From an uncultured Campylobacter sp. (lineage in GTDB: Bacteria; Campylobacterota; Campylobacteria; Campylobacterales; Campylobacteraceae), in assembly GCF_947255105.1 (NCBI RefSeq), contig NZ_CAMYFP010000001.1, forward strand, positions 235,346-299,345: a stretch of DNA of 64,000 nucleotides, given 5' to 3'. Position numbers and translations under genes: made by a program. The notes beneath the pieces were generated by a model, which saw only the letters and a program-made list of their open reading frames with translations, was not told the origin of the DNA and searched no databases. Every line of letters starts with the position of its first letter. The stretch's first letter is position 1. Shown here one piece after another: positions 1 to 8,168 of the stretch.

Positions 1-92
1 ATCATTTAGCACTCATTGGAATGTTTCAAATTTTTGAGCAGATCAAAATAATCAAGGCTAGAAGCCAAGAGCAAAAAGCAGCAGATGAATAA
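1..92 (+). CDS. aroQ: 3-dehydroquinate dehydratase type II, C-terminal end (partial)
   Basis: The window opens inside an ORF whose last 29 codons read HLALIGMFQIFEQIK... and stop with TAA at 90-92. This matches the conserved C-terminal helix of type II dehydroquinase (shikimate pathway) as I remember it from Campylobacter. The stop overlaps the ATG of the next gene (ATGAATAA), so the two are translationally coupled. The aroQ-pepQ-folK order is familiar from Campylobacter. The 5-prime part lies outside the window. Confidence 0.75.
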   Translation, partial: HLALIGMFQIFEQIKIIKARSQEQKAADE

Positions 93-1107
93 CTACATAG
101 TGCAAGATGAGGGCGCACTTTACTATGAGTGTGGCTATAGTTGTGATAATGGACTTTTTCTAAAGTTAGATGGCAAAAAGTTTTTTATCACAGATAAAAG
201 ATATAGCATAGAAGCTAGGAGTTTTTTTAAAGATATAGAAGTTGTAGAGATAAAAAACAGTCTTATTGATGAGGCCGCTACTCTTCTTAAAAAAACAGCT
301 GTAGATAAAATCATCTTTGATCCATATGACTTTAGTTATGGTGACTTTTCCAAGCTAAAAGAGCTAAATTTAGAGTTTATCTCAAAGCCGCACTACTCAA
401 AACAAAAGCGCATTATAAAGAGAAAAGATGAGATTGCTCTTTTGAAAAAGGCGGCTAAATTTGGCGCCGATGCATTTGATGAGTTTGCCGCATTTATAAA
501 AAATGGCAACTCTTTTAGCGAAGAGGAACTATTTTTTAACGCCGAGATTATCTTAAAGCAAAGAGGTGCTTTGGGACTTTCATTTAGTCCAATAGTTGCT
601 ATCAACGAAAACGCAGCCAAAGCTCACGCACTACCAACTAAAAAGTCTCTTAAATTTGGCGACCTACTTTTGTTTGATGCTGGAGTTAAGTATAAAAGAT
701 ACTGTTCAGATAGAACAAGAACTGCCTTTTGTGATGAGAATTTAAACTTTTCTAAAGAGCAGAAATTTAAAAGTGCCAAAAAACAAGAAATTTATGAGAT
801 AGTAAAAGAGGCGCAAATTGCCGCGATAAAGAGCATTAAGCCAGGAGTTTTGGCCTTGGATGTAGATAGGGTGGCAAGAGAGTTTATCAAAAAAGCAGGT
901 TATGAAAAGGAGTTTTTTCATAGCACAGGACATGGCGTTGGCATAGATATACATGAGTTTCCATTTATTTCGCCAAGTAGCAAAACTATCCTAAAAGAGG
1001 GAATGGTCTTTAGTGTGGAGCCAGGGATTTATTTGGAGGGTGAGTTTGGAGTGCGCATAGAAGATGTGGTTGTTGTGACAAAAGAGGGTTGTGAGGTTTT
1101 TAGTTAA
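85..1107 (+). CDS. pepQ: M24 family Xaa-Pro aminopeptidase/dipeptidase
   Basis: A 340-residue cytosolic metallopeptidase that removes residues next to proline. The C-terminal two thirds is a pita-bread M24 domain with the five metal ligands visible: D198 (LLLFDAG), D209 (CSDRTRTAF), H283 (STGHGVGIDIHEFP), E312 (FSVEPGIY) and E326 (RIEDVVVV). The N-terminal ~110 residues form the shorter creatinase-like N domain, normal for the small bacterial members. The ATG at 85 lies inside the last codons of aroQ and needs no separate promoter. Prolidase versus aminopeptidase specificity cannot be decided from sequence; pepP is an equally used name. Confidence 0.88.
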   Translation: MNNYIVQDEGALYYECGYSCDNGLFLKLDGKKFFITDKRYSIEARSFFKDIEVVEIKNSLIDEAATLLKKTAVDKIIFDPYDFSYGDFSKLKELNLEFISKPHYSKQKRIIKRKDEIALLKKAAKFGADAFDEFAAFIKNGNSFSEEELFFNAEIILKQRGALGLSFSPIVAINENAAKAHALPTKKSLKFGDLLLFDAGVKYKRYCSDRTRTAFCDENLNFSKEQKFKSAKKQEIYEIVKEAQIAAIKSIKPGVLALDVDRVAREFIKKAGYEKEFFHSTGHGVGIDIHEFPFISPSSKTILKEGMVFSVEPGIYLEGEFGVRIEDVVVVTKEGCEVFS

Positions 1108-1113
1108 GTTTGT

Positions 1114-1635
1114 ATGAATACTAAGTTTTTAAAAAATGATTTTATTTTTTTGCAAGATGCTATAAAACTTATCAAAAGTAGCTTTTTTCCGCGTAAATTT
1201 AGAGATGACAAGGGCTTTTATAGAGAGTTTTTTTTGGTTGGAGTTGGCGGAAATTTAAATAATGTAAAAAAAAATTTTGAAAAGTTAGTTTTTGAGTTGA
1301 ACAAAGATAGAAGATTTGGACTTATCGCCTCATCGCCAATACTCTTAAACAAGCCATTTGGCTACACAAATCAGCCAAATTTCTATAATGCGGTTTTATT
1401 GCTAGTAACATCAAAAAGCCCAAAAGAGACTTTGAAGATAATGCAGCACTATGAGAAGAAATTTAAAAGAAAAAGAGAATTTCCAAATGCACCACGCACT
1501 CTAGACTTGGATATTTTGTATTTTGATAATCTAAATTTAGATGATGAGCGGTTAGTTTTGCCACATCCTGGAGTAGAAAAGAGAGTAAGCACAATAGTTC
1601 CAATAGGTTTGATGAAGGAGAGAGGATGGATCTAA
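1114..1635 (+). CDS. folK: 2-amino-4-hydroxy-6-hydroxymethyldihydropteridine pyrophosphokinase
   Basis: HPPK transfers pyrophosphate from ATP to 6-hydroxymethyl-dihydropterin in folate synthesis. The 173-residue protein has the GVGGNLNN start of the fold near residue 44, the FYNAVLLL strand, and the signature ending in D131-L-D133, the Mg-binding pair, followed by LPHPGVEKR. About 40 extra residues precede the core domain compared with the usual ~160-residue enzyme; the ATG six bases after the pepQ stop is the first good start, but a later one is possible. The 3-prime end overlaps the next gene by 10 bp. Confidence 0.88.
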   Translation: MNTKFLKNDFIFLQDAIKLIKSSFFPRKFRDDKGFYREFFLVGVGGNLNNVKKNFEKLVFELNKDRRFGLIASSPILLNKPFGYTNQPNFYNAVLLLVTSKSPKETLKIMQHYEKKFKRKREFPNAPRTLDLDILYFDNLNLDDERLVLPHPGVEKRVSTIVPIGLMKERGWI

Positions 1636-2234
1636 AACAAATTTTAAAAGAGATTAGAAACACAAAAATAGCGATGAACTTGCCAAAAAAGTCTGTGACT
1701 ATTTTTGGTTCAGCTAGGCTAAAAGAGGATAGTCCTTACTTTGAGAAAGCCTACCTGCTTGCAAAAAGATTGGCAGATGCGGGCTATACTATAGTTACTG
1801 GCGGGGGTGGCGGCATAATGCTTGCTAGCAACAAAGGGGCCTTTAGCTCCAACAAAGAGCAAAGTGTTGGCTTTAATATCATCTTGCCAAGAGAGCAAAA
1901 GGTCAATGACTACGTAACTACTTCGCTACTTTTTTCAAGACTTGAGATAAGAAAGGTAGCACTTATTGAAAAATCTAGCCATTTTGTCGTCTTTCCTGGC
2001 GGTTATGGGACATTGGATGAGCTTTTTGAGATATTGGTTTTGGTACAGACCAAGTTAAAAAAGGCCGATATTTATCTCTATGGAACTGCATTTTTTAGCC
2101 CTTTGGTGGATTTTATAAAAAACTCACTTCTAGAAGAGAGGGTCATCTCCAAAGAGGATCTCAATCTTTTTTGCCTAACAGATGAGATTGATGAGATTTT
2201 TAATGGCATTGTAAATGGGAGCCAAAAGAGTTGA
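1626..2234 (+). CDS. LOG-family (lysine decarboxylase-like) nucleotide phosphoribohydrolase
   Basis: This 202-residue protein has the LOG Rossmann fold, with a GGGGGIMLASNKGA loop near residues 59-72 and the signature P124-G-G-Y-G-T-L-D-E132. Members cleave 5-prime-monophosphate nucleosides (cytokinin-type or AMP/IMP) to base plus ribose 5-phosphate; the older name lysine decarboxylase is misleading. The start ATG lies inside folK and the stop overlaps the mnmA start (TTGA), so it belongs to one translationally coupled run with pepQ-folK-mnmA. The true substrate is not known from sequence. It belongs to the SLOG superfamily, as does the DprA-like protein at the far end of the window. Confidence 0.82.
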   Translation: MDLKQILKEIRNTKIAMNLPKKSVTIFGSARLKEDSPYFEKAYLLAKRLADAGYTIVTGGGGGIMLASNKGAFSSNKEQSVGFNIILPREQKVNDYVTTSLLFSRLEIRKVALIEKSSHFVVFPGGYGTLDELFEILVLVQTKLKKADIYLYGTAFFSPLVDFIKNSLLEERVISKEDLNLFCLTDEIDEIFNGIVNGSQKS

Positions 2235-3244
2235 AAGTGTTAGTAGCAATGAGCGGCGGTATCGACTCAACAGTCTGTGTAAAACTCCTAAAAGAGGCGG
2301 GACACGAGGTCGTTGGCTGCTATATGAAGCTTCATCAAAAAGAGGGCTATCATGAAAAAAATATAAAAAACGTCGAGCTTGTAGGAAAGTTTTTTGGGAT
2401 AAAAACTACTGTTTTGGACTTGGAAGATGAGTTTAAAAAGTTTGTTTATGACCCTTTTGTAAATATCTACAAAGAGGGCAAGACACCAAATCCCTGTGTT
2501 TATTGTAACAAAAAGATAAAGCTTGGAGCACTTTTGAACTATGCTTTGGAAAATGGCTTTGAGCGCCTTGCAACAGGGCATTATGCAAGAGTAGAAAATG
2601 GACTTATAAAGGCTGCCAAAGATGAGAGTAAAGATCAGAGCTATTTTTTGGCAAACATCGATAAAAGCGCTATTTCACATATGATTTTTCCACTTGGCAA
2701 TCTATATAAAAAAGAGATAAGAGAGATGATTGGTGGGTATTGTGAGCTTTTGGATATCACTAGTCAAAAGGAGAGCAGCGAGATCTGTTTTGTTGAAAAT
2801 AGCTATATTGAGATATTAAACAGGCACTTTAATACCCAAAAACCAGGTCTTGTCAAAGACACAAATGGCAACATCATAGGCACTCACAAAGGTTATATGC
2901 ACTACACCATAGGCAAAAGACGGGGCTTTACTCTAAATTGTGCGCATGAGCCACACTACATATTGGAGATAAATGCGCAAAATAACGAGCTAATAGTTGG
3001 CACAAAAGAGGAGCTTCGTGTGAGTGAGTTTCATATCTCAAATTTAAACACTTTTACTAAACTTAGTAGCAAATTTAACGCCTTTGTAAAGATAAGGTAT
3101 AAAAGTCCTATGCTTATGGCAACAGTTGATAAAGAGGAGCTAAAGGTTAGTTTAAAAGAGCCAGTATATGGAGTTGCTAAAGGTCAGCTTGCAGTATTTT
3201 ATGATGAAGAAAAGAGAGTTTTAGCAAGTGGTTTTATAGCCTAA
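2231..3244 (+). CDS. mnmA: tRNA-specific 2-thiouridylase MnmA
   Basis: MnmA adenylates and thiolates U34 of tRNA-Lys/Glu/Gln. The 337-residue protein starts at TTG overlapping the upstream stop by four bases. The PP-loop SGGIDST is at residues 8-14. The two catalytic cysteines are C92 (in YCNKKIKLG) and C186 (in SSEICFVEN), and the central and C-terminal beta-barrel domains follow. It is slightly shorter than the E. coli enzyme, as usual in this group. A weak 7-bp hairpin (3246-3265) follows the stop without a T-tract. Confidence 0.93.
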   Translation: MKVLVAMSGGIDSTVCVKLLKEAGHEVVGCYMKLHQKEGYHEKNIKNVELVGKFFGIKTTVLDLEDEFKKFVYDPFVNIYKEGKTPNPCVYCNKKIKLGALLNYALENGFERLATGHYARVENGLIKAAKDESKDQSYFLANIDKSAISHMIFPLGNLYKKEIREMIGGYCELLDITSQKESSEICFVENSYIEILNRHFNTQKPGLVKDTNGNIIGTHKGYMHYTIGKRRGFTLNCAHEPHYILEINAQNNELIVGTKEELRVSEFHISNLNTFTKLSSKFNAFVKIRYKSPMLMATVDKEELKVSLKEPVYGVAKGQLAVFYDEEKRVLASGFIA

Positions 3245-3407
3245 ATTTCATCTGTTTTGATGAAAAGGTGGCTAAATTTCATTAAGTTTTTGGTGCTTGC
3301 TAACTCATTTTAAACTTATGTTGAAATTTAATAATACTAAGAATTTAAATAGTGCTTAAATATAAATTTGCTACCATACTACTAGAAATTATTTTAAAAG
3401 GTTATCT

Positions 3408-4337
3408 ATGCGTGGTTATAAGATATTTTCAGGTAGCGCCAATGTCGAGTTTTCAAAGAAAATCTCAAAATATCTCTCACTTCCTTTAAGTGACTGTTCT
3501 ATAAGACGTTTTAGCGATGGTGAGATAAGCTTTCAAATAGGCGAAAGTGTAAGAGGCAAAGATGTTTTTGTCATCCAGCCAACCTGCGCTCCGACCGATA
3601 GCAATCTTATGGAGCTTCTTATTATGAGTGACGCTCTAAAAAGAAGTTCAGCCAACTCAATTACAGCTATAATTCCCTATTTTGGTTATGCAAGACAGGA
3701 TAGAAAAGCGGCTCCAAGAGTGCCAATTACTGCAAAACTTGTTGCAAATATGATTCAAACTGCCGGTGTTGATAGAGTTGTGACGATGGATCTACATGCA
3801 GGGCAAATTCAGGGCTTTTTTGATGTTCCTGTTGATAACCTTTATGGCTCCATCATCTTTACAGACTATTTTAAAGCCAAAAATTTAACCAACCCAATAA
3901 TAGCAAGTCCCGATGTAGGCGGAGTTGCAAGAGCTAGAAGTTTTGCAAAAAAACTTGGTCTTGATATGGTCATAGTTGATAAGCGCCGAGAAGAGGCAAA
4001 TAAGAGCGAAGTTATGAATGTAATAGGCGATGTAAAAGGCAAAGATGTCATTCTTATAGATGATATGATAGACACAGCAGGCACCATTGTAAAGGCAGCC
4101 GCTGCATTTAAAGAGAGAGGCGCTACAAGCGTTATGGCCTACTGCACTCACGCAGTTCTTAGTGGAAAGGCTTATGAAAACATTCAAAATGAGGCGTTAG
4201 ATGAGCTTATAGTGACCGATACAATTCCACTAAAAAGCCCAAATGATAAGATAAAGGTCATAAGCGTGGCTCCGCTTTTTGGTGAAGTGATACGCAGAGT
4301 TTATCACGATGAGAGTGTAAATAGTCTTTTTGTTTAA
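3408..4337 (+). CDS. prs: Ribose-phosphate pyrophosphokinase (PRPP synthetase)
   Basis: Makes PRPP from ribose 5-phosphate and ATP for purine, pyrimidine, histidine, tryptophan and NAD synthesis. At 309 residues it is a standard class I enzyme. Visible are the RRFSDGEISFQI N-terminal motif, the flexible DLHAGQIQGFFD segment and the PRPP-binding loop VILIDDMIDTAGT around residues 213-225. The start is an ATG after AAAGG. It stands alone after a 163-bp gap from mnmA, so it probably has its own promoter, though I see only a weak CATACT -10 candidate near 3375. The product feeds NadC, encoded about 2 kb away. Confidence 0.95.
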   Translation: MRGYKIFSGSANVEFSKKISKYLSLPLSDCSIRRFSDGEISFQIGESVRGKDVFVIQPTCAPTDSNLMELLIMSDALKRSSANSITAIIPYFGYARQDRKAAPRVPITAKLVANMIQTAGVDRVVTMDLHAGQIQGFFDVPVDNLYGSIIFTDYFKAKNLTNPIIASPDVGGVARARSFAKKLGLDMVIVDKRREEANKSEVMNVIGDVKGKDVILIDDMIDTAGTIVKAAAAFKERGATSVMAYCTHAVLSGKAYENIQNEALDELIVTDTIPLKSPNDKIKVISVAPLFGEVIRRVYHDESVNSLFV

Positions 4338-4500
4338 AATCGACTATTTAGACTTGGAACTCAAATTTAAGGTCTAAATTTGACTCTTAAATTTGACTAT
4401 TCAGCCTAAAAGTTTAAATTTGACACTCCAAACGACTCTTAAATTTGAAGATTAAATTTGGCTATTAATAACTGCTTTTTTAAATTTGAGCCTTAAGTTT
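4338..4500. repeat. AT-rich intergenic repeat with recurring TAAATTTG words
   Basis: Between the converging prs and yedE genes the sequence TAAATTTG followed by A or G occurs six times in about 120 bases, interspersed with CTCTTAAATTTG and similar. The spacing is irregular and no ORF or RNA gene is apparent. A longer array with the same AAATTT theme lies between dusB and bamA. Confidence 0.6.
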
Positions 4501-4506
4501 AATTTA

Positions 4507-4524
4507 GGTGGCTTTTTTGCCACC
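4507..4524. terminator. Bidirectional hairpin between prs and yedE
   Basis: A perfect 6-bp stem GGTGGC/GCCACC with a TTTTTT loop lies 5 bases beyond the yedE stop and ~170 bases beyond prs. Its position between convergent genes suggests a shared terminator, but there is no strong U-tract on either side. Confidence 0.5.
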
Positions 4525-4529
4525 ATAAG

Positions 4530-5594
4530 TTAAACTCTCTTTTTGTTAGTTAAACCTGCAAATATACAAAACGCAAAGCCCGCAATCAAAGCATACGGCG
4601 CAAAAGAGCTTGCTCCTGCTCCTGAACTTGCAAGGCTAAAGTTGTGTGCGATACTGCCGCCTGCCATCATTCCTATTATGAAGATGGATGAGCCAAGGTT
4701 GCCACTTCCCATATTTACAAGATGTTTGCCAGGGCAGCCTTGAGAGAGCGAAAAGCAAAATCCAGCAAGCATCATTCCAAGAAAATTCCAGACAAACTCA
4801 TTGTGAGCTATCGGCTGATTGGTAAATCCCAAGTGATATTGTGAAAGTGCCAAATTTGCGATAGTTGCTCCAACTATGATGGCGATAACTCCACCAAACA
4901 TCGCATACTCCCTATCGGCTATTTTTGCAAAGGCACCAACACTGCAAAACTTAGATTTTCTCATGACAATACCAATCAAAACTCCGCCCGCCAAAGCTAT
5001 CCAAATCGGCGCATGTTGTGAGCCCGGACCTTTTATGGAGCTAAATAAAGCGCCATTTTCTCCAACCTTTAGCCCAAAAACCAAAGCAAGCAGCAAAAGC
5101 AAAGAGATGGCTATCGGGATGGCTGACATCGCTTTGTTTGACTCAGTCTCATCGGCAAGTGTATATCCAAATCTCTTTTTACAAAACCTGCCACAATAGA
5201 CACCGCATACCAGTCCCACAACTCCCGCAATTGCACTCATATCGCCGCCACCCAAACGAAGAAATGCTCTCCAAGGGCATCCAAGGAAGATAAGGCAGCC
5301 AATCATCGCAAAAACTCCCAAGAAAAAGAGCAAAAATGGACTTGAGGTGTTTTGGCTTTTATAATCTTTTGTCCAAAAAAGCGAGCACAAAAGCCCACCA
5401 ACTATAAGCCCAATAATCTCTGGGCGAAGATATTGCACAACAGCTGCTCTGTGAAAACCAAGCGCACCAGCACTATCTCTTAAAAAGCAAGCGGCGCAAA
5501 CTCCCATGTTTCCAGGATTGCCAAAATGGACCAAAAAGGCTGCTACCACTCCTAAAGTAACGCCTGAAACTATGTTTGAAGTAAATTTATTCAT
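4530..5594 (-). CDS. yedE: YeeE/YedE-family membrane transporter (YedE-like, possibly selenium-related)
   Basis: A 354-residue polytopic inner-membrane protein with roughly ten hydrophobic segments. It is a fused tandem of YeeE/YedE units, each with conserved cysteines at membrane boundaries: CAACFLRDS near the N-terminus, IFLGCPWRAFLRLGGGD, SKFCSVGAF and LSQGCPGKHLVNMG. These patterns fit the YedE subgroup usually linked to selenium metabolism, and related YeeE proteins move thiosulfate. The start ATG follows AAAAGG. No selD, yedF or sirA neighbour is visible here, so the selenium link rests on family only. Confidence 0.75.
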   Translation of the reverse strand: MNKFTSNIVSGVTLGVVAAFLVHFGNPGNMGVCAACFLRDSAGALGFHRAAVVQYLRPEIIGLIVGGLLCSLFWTKDYKSQNTSSPFLLFFLGVFAMIGCLIFLGCPWRAFLRLGGGDMSAIAGVVGLVCGVYCGRFCKKRFGYTLADETESNKAMSAIPIAISLLLLLALVFGLKVGENGALFSSIKGPGSQHAPIWIALAGGVLIGIVMRKSKFCSVGAFAKIADREYAMFGGVIAIIVGATIANLALSQYHLGFTNQPIAHNEFVWNFLGMMLAGFCFSLSQGCPGKHLVNMGSGNLGSSIFIIGMMAGGSIAHNFSLASSGAGASSFAPYALIAGFAFCIFAGLTNKKRV

Positions 5595-5659
5595 TTTTTA
5601 CCTTTTAAATGTGTAAGTCAAACTGACTTCTAAAGATATTAATATCGTTGAAATTTAAA

Positions 5660-6193
5660 CTAGTTGCACTCCTCTATCGCTGTGCTTAAGTTTTTAACAT
5701 AACCGCCATTGTCAGTCTTTAGAACTCTATCGCAGCACTTAGTTAGCGGTATCGTTCTGCAACTTGAGGCATCGCACTCCTCTTTATACTCTCCTGTAGC
5801 TTTGCAACTCTTCCAAACATACTCATTTGGACCTTTTGAGTTTGGCTCGCCCCAAGCTTCGATGATGGCTGTTATGTGATATAGCCCATTTTTTGGTGGA
5901 AGTACAACTCTCTTTGCAGGCTTGGTAGGATTTTGCAACTCTTTATAGAGTCTATCTACCTCTTTGCTTTGGTTACTCTCACTGTTTTGGCTCTCTTCAT
6001 CGTTTATAGATATCTCATCATCAAGGATTAGAGTTATCTCATCGCTTTGAGGTGGCGGTGTAGGTGAGATTTTTTGTGTAGTTTTTTGAGAGGTCATATT
6101 TGGTGCCTCGTTGCCAAGATTCCAGTTAGAAACTCCACAACCGCTAAAAAGCACAATAGTTGCTCCTAAAAGCAGAAATTTAAGCTCTTTCAT
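5660..6193 (-). CDS. Lipoprotein with Cys-rich C-terminus, function unknown
   Basis: A 177-residue protein beginning with a lipoprotein signal whose lipobox LFSGC puts the lipidated cysteine at residue 19. A polar, acidic, low-complexity linker follows to about residue 95. The C-terminal ~75 residues contain seven cysteines, including paired CC, and resemble a small disulfide-stabilised domain. I do not recognise the domain. The start ATG comes right after the nadC stop, whose last codons supply the GGAGGAG ribosome site, so it is the second gene of a nadC operon. Confidence 0.7.
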   Translation of the reverse strand: MKELKFLLLGATIVLFSGCGVSNWNLGNEAPNMTSQKTTQKISPTPPPQSDEITLILDDEISINDEESQNSESNQSKEVDRLYKELQNPTKPAKRVVLPPKNGLYHITAIIEAWGEPNSKGPNEYVWKSCKATGEYKEECDASSCRTIPLTKCCDRVLKTDNGGYVKNLSTAIEECN

Positions 6194-7018
6194 CTACTCC
6201 TCCACTATCTTTATCGAATAATCAATCCAAGTTGCTTTGTAGATGCTACTTCCCGTGCTTATGGCATCAACTCCGCTTAGCCCATACTCTCTAGCAGTTT
6301 TTACTGTAATGTTGCCAGTGCCCTCTATAAGGATCTCTTTATGATGAGCATCTCTATATGCAACTACCTCTTTTAACTCTTTTGGACTCATATGGTCGCA
6401 CATTACGATATCTGCTCCACTTTTCATAAATTTTTTAGCATCTTCTATATTGTCGCACTCAATCTCGATATTTGCAGTAAATGGCATCTTTTTTCTTATA
6501 TTTTTTATGAAAAGCTCCAAGTCATCTATCCCTTTTAGGTGCGATTCTTGGATTAGCAAACAGTCGTCAAGTCCCATTCTGTGGTTGGTTCCACCACCAC
6601 ATCTTACAGCGTATTTATCTATCTCTCTAAGGCCAGGATGAGTTTTTCTAGTATCCAAAAGCACCACATCAAGCCCATCTAATTCATCTATAAATTCCCT
6701 TGTTTTGGTTGCTATACCACTTATATGTTGTATGAAATTTACCAGTGTTCTTTCAACTCTAAGAAGTTTTAAAAGAGTAGTTTGCAAATGGCAGATAACT
6801 TCGCCCTCTTTTACTCTATCGCCATCTTTTACATAGAGTTTTAGCTTGATATTTTTATATTTGCAAAGTTTTTTTACTACTTTTTCTCCGCCAAAAACAG
6901 AGTCTTGTTTGCAGATGATAGCGGCTTTTACCTTTTTGTTTTTTGCTTCCAAAGCAAACAAATCGCCTCTTCTGATATCTTCATGCAATGCTCTTTTGAT
7001 TGTTGATTTCAAAAACAT
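6194..7018 (-). CDS. nadC: Nicotinate-nucleotide pyrophosphorylase (quinolinate phosphoribosyltransferase)
   Basis: Converts quinolinate and PRPP to nicotinate mononucleotide in NAD synthesis. Key motifs are LHEDI at the N-terminus, the RTLVNFIQHISGIAT helix, LDTRKTHPG with the substrate-binding R-K-T-H, RCGGGTNHR, IEIECDN and IEGTGNI. I place the start at the ATG at 7018, preceded by GGAGG, giving 274 residues. An upstream in-frame TTG at 7045 has no ribosome site. It lies divergently from the remnant at 7.15 kb. No nadA/nadB is nearby. Confidence 0.93.
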   Translation of the reverse strand: MFLKSTIKRALHEDIRRGDLFALEAKNKKVKAAIICKQDSVFGGEKVVKKLCKYKNIKLKLYVKDGDRVKEGEVICHLQTTLLKLLRVERTLVNFIQHISGIATKTREFIDELDGLDVVLLDTRKTHPGLREIDKYAVRCGGGTNHRMGLDDCLLIQESHLKGIDDLELFIKNIRKKMPFTANIEIECDNIEDAKKFMKSGADIVMCDHMSPKELKEVVAYRDAHHKEILIEGTGNITVKTAREYGLSGVDAISTGSSIYKATWIDYSIKIVEE

Positions 7019-7150
7019 TAAAATCCTCCATAAATTTATTGTCAATTTTACATCAAATAAATTAATAAAACTTTAAATTTCATATGGAGCTTTTATCAAC
7101 TTTTGGCAAATTGATGTTAAGATATAGTTATATCATTTTAAGGAGAAAAA

Positions 7151-7357
7151 ATTTATTTTGCTCTTTTGACTTCTGTGCTTTGTAGTGCAGTTTTAAGTGC
7201 CCAGAGTGCCAAAGAGCTTATAAGTACAGCTAAAGACTTTGGCTTGGTTGCAATCCCTAGCGACACAGCAAAGCTAGAGCAGCTCATCAAAGAGCACTCA
7301 CCTGACTACGACGCCTTTCCTACAGCAAAGGAGAGAGTAGAGTTTAAAAAGTTTTAG
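7151..7357 (+). pseudogene. Start-less N-terminal remnant resembling a di-heme cytochrome c peroxidase
   Basis: An open frame of 68 codons encodes a typical signal peptide (LFALLTSVLCSAVLSA) followed by KELISTAKDFGLVAIP and SPDYDAFPTAKERVE. That text resembles the region just after the signal peptide of Campylobacterota cytochrome c551 peroxidases, which usually continue ..VELGKKLYFDPRLS. Here it ends with FKKF and a stop, so both CxxCH heme sites are missing. A good Shine-Dalgarno AGGAG (7141-7145) is followed after 5 bases by ATT at 7151 where ATG is expected; a TTG at 7166 lies too far from it. I read it as a truncated pseudogene. A small secreted protein with an ATT start is the alternative. 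Confidence 0.6.
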
Positions 7358-7382
7358 CTCTTATAAATTTAAGAGCTAAAAC
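7351..7382 (+). terminator. Intrinsic terminator after the peroxidase remnant
   Basis: A perfect 12-bp stem, GTTTTAGCTCTT paired with AAGAGCTAAAAC around an 8-base loop, is followed by AGTTTTTAAATTT. The stop codon of the remnant lies inside the first arm. Confidence 0.7.
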
Positions 7383-7418
7383 AGTTTTTAAATTTAGCTC
7401 ACTTTAAAATATATTAGT

Positions 7419-7424
7419 TATAAT
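7419..7424 (+). promoter_or_regulatory. -10 box for rplU-rpmA
   Basis: TATAAT lies about 100 bases before the rplU start with no clear -35, typical of Campylobacter sigma-70 promoters. The roughly 90-base leader that would follow could hold an L21-type regulatory leader; I see no confirmed structure in it. Confidence 0.5.
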
Positions 7425-7523
7425 TACAGCTTATCACGGGCCAAAATAGCTTTTAAATCCCTAAGTATCTAGGTATCTAGCTTTGGGTGCTTTTTGGTTA
7501 CTACCAAAATAAAGGAAAGTTTG

Positions 7524-7832
7524 ATGTATGCAGTTATCAAACATGGCGGCAAACAATATAGAGTAAGTAAGGGAGACTCTCTTAGACTTGATAGATTTGA
7601 TGCCAAAGTTGGAGATAGTATCGACATTGATGAGGTTTTGGCCTTAAGTGGAGATAGTATAAAGGTAGGTGCGCCATATGTTAAGGGTGCAAAAGTTGTC
7701 TTAAAAGTCGTTGAGATTGGCAGAGATAAAAAGGTTATCATCTTTAAAAAACGAAGAAGAAAAGACTCAAAGTTAAAACGTGGCTTTAGAAGAGCATTTA
7801 CACGTGTTATAGTAGAAGATATTGTAGGTTAA
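7524..7832 (+). CDS. rplU: 50S ribosomal protein L21
   Basis: A 102-residue protein starting [14 protein letters not shown], the universal L21 N-terminus, and ending with the conserved basic stretch [14 protein letters not shown]. The chosen ATG at 7524 follows AAAGGAAAG; an earlier in-frame GTG at 7494 would add ten residues foreign to the family. It starts the rplU-rpmA pair and sits 10 bases before rpmA. Confidence 0.96.
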   Translation: MYAVIKHGGKQYRVSKGDSLRLDRFDAKVGDSIDIDEVLALSGDSIKVGAPYVKGAKVVLKVVEIGRDKKVIIFKKRRRKDSKLKRGFRRAFTRVIVEDIVG

Positions 7833-7842
7833 AGGAGAATTT

Positions 7843-8100
7843 ATGGCACACAAAAAAGGTCAAGGTTCAACCCAAAATAATCGCGATAGTATTGGTCGTA
7901 GGTTAGGTGTTAAGAAATTTGGTGGTGAGTTTGTAAGAGCAGGAAATATCATTGTTCGTCAAAGAGGCAGCGCAACTCATGCAGGAGAGAATGTTGGTAT
8001 GGGTAGAGATCACACTATTTTTGCTCTGATAGATGGCTTTGTTAAATTTGAAAGGTTTGACAAAACAAGAAAAAAAGTATCCGTATATCCAGCACAATAA
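7843..8100 (+). CDS. rpmA: 50S ribosomal protein L27
   Basis: An 85-residue protein with the L27 signature [10 protein letters not shown] at the N-terminus and [21 protein letters not shown] in the middle. The N-terminus reaches toward the peptidyl transferase centre. There is no Firmicute-type N-terminal pro-sequence. The gene follows rplU with an AAAGGAG site, and a hairpin after it partly separates it from obgE. Confidence 0.96.
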   Translation: MAHKKGQGSTQNNRDSIGRRLGVKKFGGEFVRAGNIIVRQRGSATHAGENVGMGRDHTIFALIDGFVKFERFDKTRKKVSVYPAQ

Positions 8101-8108
8101 CTTCAATT

Positions 8109-8129
8109 AGTTGCCATATTTTGGCAACT
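8109..8129 (+). terminator. Hairpin between rpmA and obgE
   Basis: An 8-bp stem AGTTGCCA/TGGCAACT with a 5-base loop starts 8 bases after the rpmA stop. The following TCACTCC is not a T-tract, so it may act as a processing or attenuation site rather than a full stop. Confidence 0.5.
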
Positions 8130-8168
8130 TCACTCCTTGGCTAAGCTTTTAGCTATTAAAGGGAAAAT

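Noticed and set aside
8109..8129. Small RNA between rpmA and obgE
   Set aside because: A single hairpin explains the structure; nothing indicates an independent RNA gene.
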